From positions 1-64,000 of the forward strand of contig NZ_JAFBFD010000012.1 of the NCBI RefSeq assembly GCF_016909125.1: a stretch of DNA of 64,000 nucleotides. Reading direction: 5' to 3'. The notes under the pieces were generated by a model. That model did not search any database. It worked only from the letters and a program-made list of their open reading frames with translations, and was not told the origin of the DNA. The position numbers and the translations under genes were made by a program. Source of the stretch: Enterococcus lemanii (GTDB lineage Bacteria > Bacillota > Bacilli > Lactobacillales > Enterococcaceae). Position 1 is the stretch's first letter. Every line of letters starts with the position of its first letter. Of the stretch, positions 25,422-32,317 are shown piece by piece.

Positions 25422-25670
25422 TCAAATATTCGATTCATTCCCTTCTAGTTCAAACTCTCTTAACGGTTCATCAAGTAGGTTCTCGTAGTGCGTGGTTTCT
25501 AATAAATACAATGTGTCGTAAATAATTTGTTGCTCTTGTTTCAGGGTTTGAGGATTAGCTGTGGCAACAATCTGCATGATGTTTTCGTACATATCTTCAG
25601 CGTTATCATCGTGGAAATAAGTAGCCATTTCTAATTTTTCTAATCGTTGCAATAATTTTAGATATTTCAT
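25422..25670 (-). CDS. Small acidic plasmid protein, unknown function
   Basis: An 82-residue acidic protein (MKYLKLLQRLEKLEMATYFH...), mostly alpha-helical by pattern, with AAGGAG 9 nt before the ATG. It follows the RadC-like gene on the same strand, 62 nt away, and reads toward the fst RNA II promoter. No motif I recognise; length and context are typical of small backbone proteins. Confidence 0.65.
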   Translation of the reverse strand: MKYLKLLQRLEKLEMATYFHDDNAEDMYENIMQIVATANPQTLKQEQQIIYDTLYLLETTHYENLLDEPLREFELEGNESNI

Positions 25671-25732
25671 AATTGTTTGCTCCTTCCTTTGAAGTCACAG
25701 GCTCTTTTTGAGCCTGTGCTTCGTTTTTCTTC

Positions 25733-26182
25733 TTACAACTTTCCTTCTTCTCTAAAACTGTAATAACTATTGCTAGTAACAACGAGATGGTCGAGTAATT
25801 CAATTCCTAATAGTTCACCAGCTTGCTTAATTTTTTCGGTAAATAAACAATCATTTTGACTGGGCTGATGACTACCACTTGGGTGGTTATGAGCGATAAA
25901 AATTCGAGTTGCATTGCTGAGTATAGCTCTTTGAAAAATATCTCTTGGGTGGGCGATACTTTGATTTATCGTGCCTCTATGAACCACGGATAAGCTATTC
26001 ACTTCGTTTTTAGTATTCAGGCATAATAACATCAAAACTTCTTGTGTTTCGTTGCCAATTTCATCCATTAACCACTGTGCAATACCAAAACTAGAGGTGA
26101 TTTTTTGCATTTCTAAGGTTGATTCACAGACAATTTGTTTGAGACGGACAATTTCTACTACTTTTTCATAATTAACTGGCAT
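25733..26182 (-). CDS. radC: RadC-like MPN/JAMM-domain protein
   Basis: A 149-residue protein from ATG 26182 (AGAAGG upstream); an earlier start 12 codons upstream lacks a ribosome-binding site. The JAMM metal motif HNHPSGSHQPSQND is complete, with His-x-His and the downstream Asp, and an acidic residue (E) in the GNETQEVLML strand. It lacks the N-terminal HhH half of chromosomal RadC, as is common for plasmid and ICE copies. The biochemical role of plasmid RadC-like proteins is unsettled; they are often next to antirestriction or maintenance genes. Confidence 0.85.
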   Translation of the reverse strand: MPVNYEKVVEIVRLKQIVCESTLEMQKITSSFGIAQWLMDEIGNETQEVLMLLCLNTKNEVNSLSVVHRGTINQSIAHPRDIFQRAILSNATRIFIAHNHPSGSHQPSQNDCLFTEKIKQAGELLGIELLDHLVVTSNSYYSFREEGKL

Positions 26183-26227
26183 AATGTTTACCTTCTTTCT
26201 TTTTTGATTTTCTGACAAACCATTTTT

Positions 26228-26326
26228 TTAGGGGTTGAGAGAAGTGAAGCTGGAATCTTTTGATTTTTGTTTAGTTGTCAATGAACGAGTGGCAGTTTTT
26301 TTCTTCTTCTTTTTTTTATTTGCCAT
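26228..26326 (-). CDS. Possible 32-residue lysine-rich peptide
   Basis: ATG at 26326 on the minus strand encodes MANKKKKKKKTATRSLTTKQ plus twelve residues, stop TAA. A weak GGAAAA precedes the start. It lies directly upstream of the radC-like gene, in the same direction. The long A-run makes composition-driven chance likely, so support is low. Confidence 0.3.
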   Translation of the reverse strand: MANKKKKKKKTATRSLTTKQKSKDSSFTSLNP

Positions 26327-26379
26327 TTTTCCAGTGCGTTGTCGATCGTTTGCTGTGGTTGTCTTTTAGCGTAGACACA

Positions 26380-26432
26380 AAAAAACACAAGGGCGAACGT
26401 AGAGAGTTCATATACCCTTGTGTTTTTGACTG
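26380..26432. terminator. Hairpin terminator upstream of radC-like operon
   Basis: AAAACACAAGGG pairs with CCCTTGTGTTTT around about 21 bases, with flanking A-run and T-run, so it could act on both strands. Confidence 0.7.
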
Positions 26433-26689
26433 GCTATGCTATAACCACTTTCAGCAGACGTTAGACACGTGCAAAATGGGTTGTTCTTTAAAAAGAGAAG
26501 TAGAAAAGGACACTCATTCATGTTCTGATAACTAAATGCTCTTGATTGCAATTTTTTGATCTTTTTTTCATATTTATTTTTGAAAGAGGGGATTAGTCTT
26601 GTAATTTTGTATTTGAAGTACGTGGGGGAGTTGAAGAGGATGTAGGAGATAAACGAACAGCAGAAATAGTTACTAGTAATTATAAAGAT

Positions 26690-26764
26690 TGATTATGACG
26701 AAATTCGACATGTGGAATTTTCGAATGAATTGAAAGACCAAATATGGAACGGTTTAAGGTGTAG
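26690..26764 (+). pseudogene. 3' remnant of a YolD-like gene
   Basis: Frame reading DYDEIRHVEFSNELKD matches the tail of the intact YolD-like protein at the right end of the window (GYDEIRHVEFSNGLKW). After that the copy diverges and the upstream 90 residues are missing. It is a broken second copy of the end of a umuC-yolD operon. Confidence 0.8.
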
Positions 26765-26828
26765 ACAAGTAAAAACAGAGTGGGATTCAATGATACCTGA
26801 ATTCCGCTCTGTCATTTGTTTTCATCTT

Positions 26829-27050
26829 TTATATATATTGTTTTAACCATTCTGGAAGATCGTCATCGTCAACATCCCAACGCTCTTTCTCCTCTTCACT
26901 TTCATGCCAACTATTTTCATTACCGTCAAAAAATTTCTGTCTATTGCATTTGTACTTAACTACTTCATTCCCTTCTAATCGATATTCATTCCAATAATAG
27001 TTGTTCTTACCATAACCTTCCCATTCATTCGTTTCATAAATTAGTGACAT
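26829..27050 (-). CDS. 73-residue acidic hypothetical protein
   Basis: An acidic, aromatic-rich protein ([20 protein letters not shown]..., ending [13 protein letters not shown]). AAGGAG lies 9 nt upstream of the ATG on the minus strand, which supports it as a real gene. Single gene between a hairpin and a noncoding stretch. Function unknown; the strong negative charge would fit a DNA mimic or an inhibitor, but nothing specific supports that. Confidence 0.55.
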   Translation of the reverse strand: MSLIYETNEWEGYGKNNYYWNEYRLEGNEVVKYKCNRQKFFDGNENSWHESEEEKERWDVDDDDLPEWLKQYI

Positions 27051-27418
27051 AATCTAATCTCCTTGTTTTTATTGATAGCGCTAACAAACCTATGTATAAT
27101 AATCATTTTAAAGCAAATTAAACCTGTTGACTATAAAAACTGATTTCAATTAAAGTATTTTCCACAAAATATAAAAGAAGAGGATATAACTTCACCTATT
27201 AAGTTGGTAGGAAAAAGGTCAAAGATAGATCGATTCTAAGTGACTTTAATGGACAACTACCTATAAAACCATTTTAAAAAAGCTTAGGATGCTTGTGTGC
27301 GCATGAAAAATCTAAATGAAACAAAAAACAATCTTATATTGCAAGTTACTAACTAGTATTGCATTAAAATTTTATCAACCATTTTAATTTCTAACACAAC
27401 TACCCCTTTCTTTACATT

Positions 27419-27444
27419 TAGCTATGGTATATATACCATAGCTA
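27419..27444. repeat. 26-bp perfect palindrome
   Basis: TAGCTATGGTATA (27419-27431) is mirrored by TATACCATAGCTA (27432-27444). It lies downstream of the resolvase gene and could be a recombinase subsite, protein-binding site or intrinsic hairpin. No direct evidence separates these. Confidence 0.7.
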
Positions 27445-27530
27445 TGCGTTTAATAATTTTTTTATAGACGATTATTAAAATCATTGGTGAATCTTAATTC
27501 TTAAGTTTCCTTTTTGATTTTTAACCATCG

Positions 27531-27608
27531 TTTTTCTCCAATTTATCTAAGTATCGATAAATCGTTGTTCGAGAGACATTCTATTGTGCCACAACTATTT
27601 TGATAGTG
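27531..27608 (-). pseudogene. Resolvase C-terminal HTH remnant
   Basis: Minus-strand frame reads NVSRTTIYRYLDKLEKNDG followed by stop and preceded by an in-frame TAG. This is the recognition-helix end of a second serine resolvase/invertase. It directly abuts the 3' end of the intact resolvase gene, as if tails had been exchanged or an earlier copy was overwritten. Confidence 0.75.
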
Positions 27609-27621
27609 GTTACATTACATA

Positions 27622-28257
27622 TTAAATTCCCTTGGCATGTTCACCGTTCTCACTTAGCTCGTAGTCTTTTTTTATTCGATAAACGGTCTGCCTAGTAATC
27701 CCATATTCTTTTGCAATTTTCGAGATGGCAACGTCATTTTTTAAATCTTCAACAATACTTCGATAAACAGCTCTTTTCTGAGGGTCTTTTGCAGTTGGGC
27801 TATATAATTTAGGACGCCCTTTATAGACTCCCTTCTGTTTCGCTAGCTCAATACCTTGAGCTTGTCGTCTTTTGGACTCAGTTCGTTCTTGTTCAGAAAT
27901 CATGGCTAAGATTTGAACTATCAAATCTTTGATAAATCGATCAAGAAGTGGATTCCCAATTGCTTCAGCCATGATGGGTAAACTGGTAATAACTAGTTTT
28001 ACGTTTTTTTGTTTTAAAAAATTGACTGTTTGAATGACTTCATCATAATTTCGGCCCAATCGATCAATGGCTTCTACCATGAATATATCTTCTTCTCGGA
28101 TAAAATTTAAGGCTTCCTGAAAAATTGGTCGTTGTTCAATCGTAGCACCAGATTGTTTTTCAATAAAAAATTTTTCAGCACCAAATTTTTTTAACGTATC
28201 AATTTGTCGATCCAGATTTTGTTCGACAGTTGAAACTCTCGCGTATGCAACTTTCAA
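27622..28257 (-). CDS. Serine resolvase/invertase, plasmid multimer resolution type
   Basis: A 211-residue protein. I chose TTG 28257 with AGAAGGGGAG just upstream; it gives the usual start (M)[13 protein letters not shown]. Catalytic Ser is in ARVST (residue 8), and the Arg cluster is in [13 protein letters not shown]-terminal HTH reads [21 protein letters not shown]. It probably resolves plasmid dimers, as resolvases of Inc18 plasmids do. A 12-bp inverted repeat upstream (28334-28365) is a candidate res subsite. Confidence 0.88.
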   Translation of the reverse strand: MKVAYARVSTVEQNLDRQIDTLKKFGAEKFFIEKQSGATIEQRPIFQEALNFIREEDIFMVEAIDRLGRNYDEVIQTVNFLKQKNVKLVITSLPIMAEAIGNPLLDRFIKDLIVQILAMISEQERTESKRRQAQGIELAKQKGVYKGRPKLYSPTAKDPQKRAVYRSIVEDLKNDVAISKIAKEYGITRQTVYRIKKDYELSENGEHAKGI

Positions 28258-28552
28258 ATTCTCCCCTTCTTCCACTTTATTATTATACATCCTAATCATA
28301 CAGTCCAAACACAGTGTTTTCAAGACTTAATCGTTGTCTATTTAGACCTTACCCTAAATAGACAATGAAACTACAAAAAAGAACTTGGCTAGGATATGAC
28401 GATTTTCTGGACAGCTTCCTTCTTGTACTCTCTTCAAAATGTATACACTTGATTCAATGTAATTACATTATGTAAAATGAATACAAAAAAAGGAATGATA
28501 GGGTATGACAAAAAGAACGACTAAAGCGGTAGAATAACCAAAACAACCTGTT
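28258..28552. other. Resolvase upstream region with candidate res site
   Basis: Contains TTGTCTATTTAG (28334-28345) and its exact reverse complement (28354-28365) separated by 8 bases, then noncoding sequence and a possible 10-codon start (ATG 28505) that ends at TAA before the doc remnant. The inverted repeat sits about 80 bases upstream of the resolvase start, fitting a crossover or regulatory subsite. Confidence 0.55.
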
Positions 28553-28822
28553 TTGGAAAAAAAGTTTTATCCAAGTATTTATGACAAGGCAGCGAGTTTG
28601 CTTATTAATATAGTAAAGAAAAACCCTTTTGCTAATGCAAACAAACGAACTGGTTTTATGTCTGCCCACGTTTTCCTAAAAATAAATGGATACGAATTAA
28701 ATGCGGATCAAGAATCCAGTGAACAATTAACTGTTAAGGTCGAAACGTTCATCGGAAATTTCGAGGTCTTAAAACCAGAAGTGACTCATTTCTTTGAAAA
28801 ATACTTCAATCTACAAGAATAA
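28505..28822 (+). pseudogene. Fic/Doc-family toxin remnant (doc), fused to a broken antitoxin start
   Basis: Residues NPFANANKRTGFMSAHVFLKING are the Fic/Doc active-site region, where the family motif is HxF(D/A)xNKR. Here Asn replaces the catalytic His. About 40 N-terminal residues of a normal Doc (about 125-130) are missing; the frame is open but opens only at a TTG at 28553. Just upstream ATG 28505 starts a 10-codon stub (MTKRTTKAVE) that looks like the beginning of the missing antitoxin. A deletion appears to have joined the two. Confidence 0.75.
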
Positions 28823-29089
28823 TGTTCTCTCACGACGACTCTGAGGCAATTTCAGATGAATAGATGGATAACTCTCCACGAAAGTGGTTCAAAACCGGCT
28901 ATTTTTATACAATTTCCTGTGTCTATTCCAATAGGAAAACCCTAGGAGAAAATCACTCCTCGGGTTTTCCTGAGATAGAATTCTATTGATGACTAACTCG
29001 TCACATAAGTCATGGATAACACTAATCGTTCTTTTAATACTCTTTAACCCTCTCACGTACCATTTATATTATATGAATAACGATAAAAT

Positions 29090-29246
29090 GAAGCTATAGA
29101 AATAAAAGTGCAATTCGGTATTTATGATAATATGATAAAAGCTATATTATCATATTATTGTTGAGGAAATTAGCAATTTCGATTAGGAACGACAGCAGCT
29201 ATAGCAGTCGAGTAGAATTCCTTAGAAAGTGAATGTAGTAGAGAAG
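29090..29246. repeat. Diverged direct repeat, copy 2
   Basis: Aligns with 23724-23945 but lacks about 63 bases of its middle. It ends exactly where the Fst tail begins, indicating a recombination joint. Confidence 0.8.
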
Positions 29247-29247
29247 A

Positions 29248-29301
29248 GGTCTAGTCATTGAACTAGTTTCTCATTGGTTGGATCAGAAAGACGACGATTA
29301 A
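29248..29301 (+). pseudogene. 3' remnant of a second Fst-type toxin
   Basis: In-frame GLVIELVSHWLDQKDDD then TAA is the C-terminal half of an Fst peptide, more like the classical pAD1 Fst tail than the intact toxin at 25.2 kb. An in-frame TAG lies three codons upstream, so no toxin can be made; the N-terminal half was lost at the repeat joint. Confidence 0.7.
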
Positions 29302-29346
29302 AAGCAAGTTGCTTGCCAACTCACACGTTAGCCGTCGCAACTAACG

Positions 29347-29390
29347 AAAAAAAGAGACGTACCTATTCGCATTAGGTACGTCTCTTTTAC
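29347..29390. terminator. Bidirectional terminator of the broken par locus
   Basis: AAAAGAGACGTACCTA pairs exactly with TAGGTACGTCTCTTTT around TTCGCAT, with an A-run before and a T-run within the second arm. Confidence 0.85.
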
Positions 29391-29418
29391 TATCTTACAA
29401 TAACTTATCACGTTTCGC
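29347..29418 (-). ncRNA. Orphan RNA II-like antisense RNA
   Basis: The RNA II promoter segment is identical over 28 bases to that of the intact fst locus (29413-29440 versus 25352-25379), and the terminator (AAAGAGACGTACCTA with TAGGTACGTCTCTTT) is perfect. The toxin half is broken, so this RNA, if made, has no cognate toxin in its own locus. Confidence 0.5.
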
Positions 29419-29541
29419 ACGTTCATTCTAGCATGATTTTAAAATGAAGCCAAGTAACTTACAAATGTTAAAAATCAGATTATCTTTATCGTAATTATGA
29501 TATCATTATTCATATAAAATGAAATTTAGGAGGAAAAATCT

Positions 29542-30108
29542 ATGCCACATTTTGATTTTCGCCCAGCAGTTATGGGAACAAGATTTTACAGATATGGCCG
29601 AGGGATGTCTGGCGATAACCACATTACAAAAATTGAATTTGATAGCTCAGATGATGTTTTTGAATTAGGATTTGAACTCACTTTAGGTGGATTAAGCTAT
29701 TTAAAGTATCCTGATGATTACATGGATATTATAGGGAAAGACTCGTTCAATCACCAAGGGTATCAACCTTTCTATGTAAATTTTATTTTTTTTATTCAAG
29801 AAGGGATGAAAGTTAATACACTAATCAATCACCATTCAATATATGTTAGTGAAGAAATGTTAAAAGAAGATTCCGTGAATATTATGTATACTGTCACGAA
29901 ATTTAGAAAAGATTTAGAGCAAGAATTTGGGTATTCCTCAGATTTCACCCAAAGTATGTATCATCTAAACGTTATTATTAGTGATGAAGAAATTAAATTA
30001 GATAAAAATAACGATTCAGAGATAAGTGATTTTATTTTCAATAACTACAATACTATTTTCAAAACTAAAATTCCTTATATCGCAGAAAGGAATACTAAGA
30101 ATGAATAA
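29542..30108 (+). CDS. Unknown 188-residue protein, first gene of a two-gene unit
   Basis: A soluble-looking protein (MPHFDFRPAVMGTRFYRYGRG...) with alternating hydrophobic residues suggesting a beta-rich fold and an acidic C-terminal third. AGGAGG lies 10 nt before the ATG. Its stop overlaps the start of the next gene (ATGAATAA), so both are made together. No recognised domain. It stands at the left edge of the accessory/defence island, between an fst remnant and an IS200 remnant, which suggests cargo rather than backbone. Confidence 0.75.
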   Translation: MPHFDFRPAVMGTRFYRYGRGMSGDNHITKIEFDSSDDVFELGFELTLGGLSYLKYPDDYMDIIGKDSFNHQGYQPFYVNFIFFIQEGMKVNTLINHHSIYVSEEMLKEDSVNIMYTVTKFRKDLEQEFGYSSDFTQSMYHLNVIISDEEIKLDKNNDSEISDFIFNNYNTIFKTKIPYIAERNTKNE

Positions 30109-30412
30109 AAAAACATTTAAAGCAGAAGAAAAAATTTCAACACCTTTTTCATTTTCTGGCAACGAACTTGATTATTTAGTTTCAAAAGATGCGTTTAAGG
30201 AGTACAAATCCAGTGTTAATCATCGTTTGAGTATTCTTGAAGCATCTGAAAAAAATCGAGAAACTCAGCTAAAATTGTTTTTTGAAGAAAAAATTGAAAG
30301 TTACAATCAAAAAAGCTCAGTTGCAAAGATGAATAAAAATATAAAAATGGTAGTTACGTTTTTGGCATGGCTAATAACAACTATAATAAGTCTGTTTGCA
30401 CTATTCAAATAA
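30101..30412 (+). CDS. Unknown 103-residue tail-anchored membrane protein
   Basis: ATG 30101 is chosen because it overlaps the upstream stop and follows GAAAGG; a longer reading from 30026 lies inside the upstream gene. Residues about 35-75 are charged and helical (coiled-coil-like), and the C-terminus is one membrane helix (MVVTFLAWLITTIISLFALF) with almost no tail. A soluble protein coupled to a small tail-anchored partner is the shape of several two-gene defence or toxin/immunity systems, but no family is recognised. Confidence 0.7.
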   Translation: MNKKTFKAEEKISTPFSFSGNELDYLVSKDAFKEYKSSVNHRLSILEASEKNRETQLKLFFEEKIESYNQKSSVAKMNKNIKMVVTFLAWLITTIISLFALFK

Positions 30413-30847
30413 CCAATGAAACTAGAAACACTTAATTTATGTGGAATGCTAACTAACATGTGTATATGATCTCTACATGAATTCGCTTCTATAATTTCGA
30501 TTCCTTTCCTTTCACATAATTCTCTTAGTATTTCTCCAATACTTTATTTGTATTTACCATAAATGATTTGTCATCTGTATTTAGGTGCAAACACAATGTG
30601 ATAAACTTTGATTGTCCTTTTTCATAAGGAACCTCCTATTTGATTGATAGTTTGTGGTCGGGAAACCAAATCTATTTTATAGGTGGTTTTTTTATACCAC
30701 GCTAGAAGCTTTTTTGGAACCACCCGCACAGCAGCTGGTTTTCAATGCAGACAAAAAAGAGTGTCCAGAAATAAGTGATTTTCTGGACAGGTTTGTTAAA
30801 TACCTTTTAAAGTATTACCGTTTACAGTAAAATCAAATTCTTAGGTA
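30413..30847. other. IS200 remnant and noncoding sequence
   Basis: Contains the tnpA remnant (30419-30625), an AT-rich end-like stretch with GGTGGTTTTTTTATACCAC and CCACCC motifs (about 30680-30730), and an inverted repeat TGTCCAGAAA/TTTCTGGACA (about 30770-30800). The word GATTTTCTGGACAG also occurs near 28400. It ends at the start of the 110-residue ORF. Confidence 0.55.
30419..30625 (-). pseudogene. tnpA: IS200/IS605-family tnpA remnant
   Basis: The minus strand reads YHIVFAPKYR, stop, QIIYGKYK, stop, SIGEILRELCERKGIEIIEA and then CRDHIHMLVSIP. This includes the HUH motif (HIH), but two in-frame stops are present and the C-terminal half with the catalytic Tyr is missing. The start MKKDNQSLSH is present but joined out of frame. 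About 25-30 bases between two TATCAC-like repeats appear to have been deleted. Non-functional. Confidence 0.85.
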
Positions 30848-31180
30848 TTGATGAACAGGAGAGATGTAAGTCTAGTGAATAAAAATATATTAAATCAAGA
30901 CAGTATAGAGAAAAAAAGTTTGAATTTTATAAAAAATAATTTACGTAAAGAAGATTGTTTTGGATTAACAGACAAACAATTTATTCAACTAAGAAGATGG
31001 CTGGAGCAAGCTAAATTGAATACGTATAGCACCAAATTTCCAGATTTTTCATTTGACAATAGCTTTATAGAACATTTTGAAATCCCCTTCTCATCTAAAG
31101 ATAAAAAGGGGACTCGGCAATTGCATTATTACAAAATTCTAATAGTATTTAAATTCAAAACAAAGAAGGTTCACATATGA
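30848..31180 (+). CDS. 110-residue ORF coupled to the Abi gene, perhaps truncated
   Basis: Starts MMNRRDVSLVNKN (ATG 30848 or 30851; GGAGAG is inside the first codons, so a start further in is possible). It is lysine/asparagine rich, with the segment FIQLRRWLEQAKLNTYSTKFPDF as its best-formed part. The last 15 residues (ILIVFKFKTKKVHI) look out of register, as if a frameshift had cut a longer protein. Its TGA overlaps the ATG of the next gene, so it is in the same operon. Function unknown. Confidence 0.5.
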   Translation: MMNRRDVSLVNKNILNQDSIEKKSLNFIKNNLRKEDCFGLTDKQFIQLRRWLEQAKLNTYSTKFPDFSFDNSFIEHFEIPFSSKDKKGTRQLHYYKILIVFKFKTKKVHI

Positions 31181-32105
31181 TTACTGAAATTACTCGTAAG
31201 GAAATAATGGATATTCTAAGTGAAGGTTATAGGACGAGGGATTTTTTATACTTTGGTTCTTTAGATGAAGCTCGTTTTTTTAGTAGGATTTATAAACTAA
31301 AAGAACTTCCTTCTACTGATGGTCGATTCGCTTGTGCTGATCGAGATATTCACCAGCATCTAGTGATGAATGACGACTGGGAATGGGATTGGTTTTATTA
31401 CTTCTATAGTGATAATTTTGATTTAGTGTCAAGTGATGAGAAATTTTTATTGTTTTTAGCAGAAATTTCCCATCCCTTGGTTCGTGGGAGTATGAATTCA
31501 CTATCAAAAGAATATCTTGGAAAGATTAATTATCTTTTAAAATTTGATGGATATCAACTCGTTCCAACGAATAGTATATCTGGTCGAGCTATTTATGGAT
31601 GGATAAAAATCCAAAAAGATCACTCACTTATAAACAGTCTTGAAAAAGTAAAAGAAAATTTCAATTCAGAGTATATTGATAATCAAATACAAATAATGAT
31701 AACTATGGCTGATGAACATCCAAATATTGCTATTGGGAAGTCAAAAGAGCTGATCGAGTCGTGTGCAAAAACCATATTGAAAGATCAAAAAATTGAATTC
31801 GACCCCCATATGGATTTGGGTGCACTTGTAAAAAAACTTATCAATCATTAAATATTCACTCTAGTTCATTGGATAAAGAAAATAAATACTATTCAACAGC
31901 AATTAAAATTTTAGGTAATTTATCTGCTATTACTCAAAATATGGCGGAACTTAGAAATAATTACGGAGATGGGCATGGAAAAGATGGTTTTTTTCAAAAC
32001 TTACCGCCTCGTTACGCCCATCTTGCAATTGGATCTGCAACGACAGTGGTACGTTTTATATGGGATTCTTACAATAATATTAAAGAAAGCACCCCACTAT
32101 CTTAG
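31177..32105 (+). pseudogene. AbiJ/Abi_C-type abortive infection gene, split by a -1 frameshift
   Basis: Two ORFs, 31177-31851 (224 residues) and the stretch up to 32105 in the -1 frame, together make one protein of about 309 residues. The N-terminal part (ITRKEIMDIL, ELPSTDGRFACADRDIHQHL) resembles an AbiJ N-terminal domain. The C-terminal part (LSAITQNMAELRNNYGDGHG) is an Abi_C domain. The frame change can be placed at seven As (31830-31836), read GTA AAA AAA CTT, which is an A_AAA_AAA slippery site. Such proteins stop phage by killing or arresting the cell. It may be a mutation, a sequencing error or programmed frameshifting. Confidence 0.75.
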
Positions 32106-32317
32106 GTTAGATGTCGTATAATTTAAGCAATAGTGTTTGATACCGTGTCACTTTTAAATTGTTAAAAATAGACGTGTCCCTTGGTCATTTGAGGGACTAT
32201 TTTTATAATTAAACAGGGATTTTGTTTTATTTTTAGTTTTAATCTATACAGTATTTTATTGATGCATTACACTAGTTTTAAGAAGATTTGTATATAATTT
32301 AAGGAGAACAATTACTC
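32106..32317. other. Gap with terminator and R-M promoter
   Basis: GTCCCT (about 32177-32182) pairs with AGGGAC (32193-32198), followed by TATTTTT: a terminator for the Abi unit. The rest is AT-rich and holds the promoter and AAGGAG site of the restriction gene. Confidence 0.6.

Larger units (their letters stand above)
26183..26828. other. Mostly noncoding stretch with a tiny ORF, terminator and yolD remnant
   Basis: About 650 bases containing a possible 32-residue basic minus-strand ORF (26228-26326), a hairpin terminator (26380-26432), the broken 3' tail of a yolD-like gene (26690-26764), and a weak hairpin (ACAGAGTGGGATTCA with TGAATTCCGCTCTGT, about 26775-26814) before the 73-residue gene. 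No other gene can be supported. Confidence 0.6.
27051..27621. other. AT-rich noncoding stretch with palindrome and resolvase remnant
   Basis: Holds no intact gene. Features seen are a 26-bp perfect palindrome (27419-27444) and the broken C-terminal tail of a resolvase (27531-27608). The first 350 bases show only AT-rich sequence without repeats that I could pick out. Confidence 0.6.
28823..29541. other. Noncoding region with repeat copy 2 and a broken par/fst locus
   Basis: After the doc remnant there is a weak hairpin (AGGAAAACCC with GGGTTTTCCT, about 28931-28970), then the second diverged repeat (29090-29246), the Fst tail (29248-29301), a bidirectional terminator and a preserved RNA II promoter (29425-29430). 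The final 100 bases lead to the 188-residue gene. No complete ORF is present. Confidence 0.65.

Noticed and set aside
25105-25425. Minus-strand open frame of 106 residues across the fst locus
   Set aside because: It runs through the bidirectional terminator and antisense to the Fst toxin, with Cys/Ser-rich composition and no ribosome-binding site. Explained by the RNA I/RNA II locus.
26275-26535. Plus-strand open frame of 86 residues beginning MSMNEWQFFSSSFF
   Set aside because: Phe/Ser-rich because it is antisense to a poly-Lys stretch and passes a terminator hairpin; no Shine-Dalgarno.
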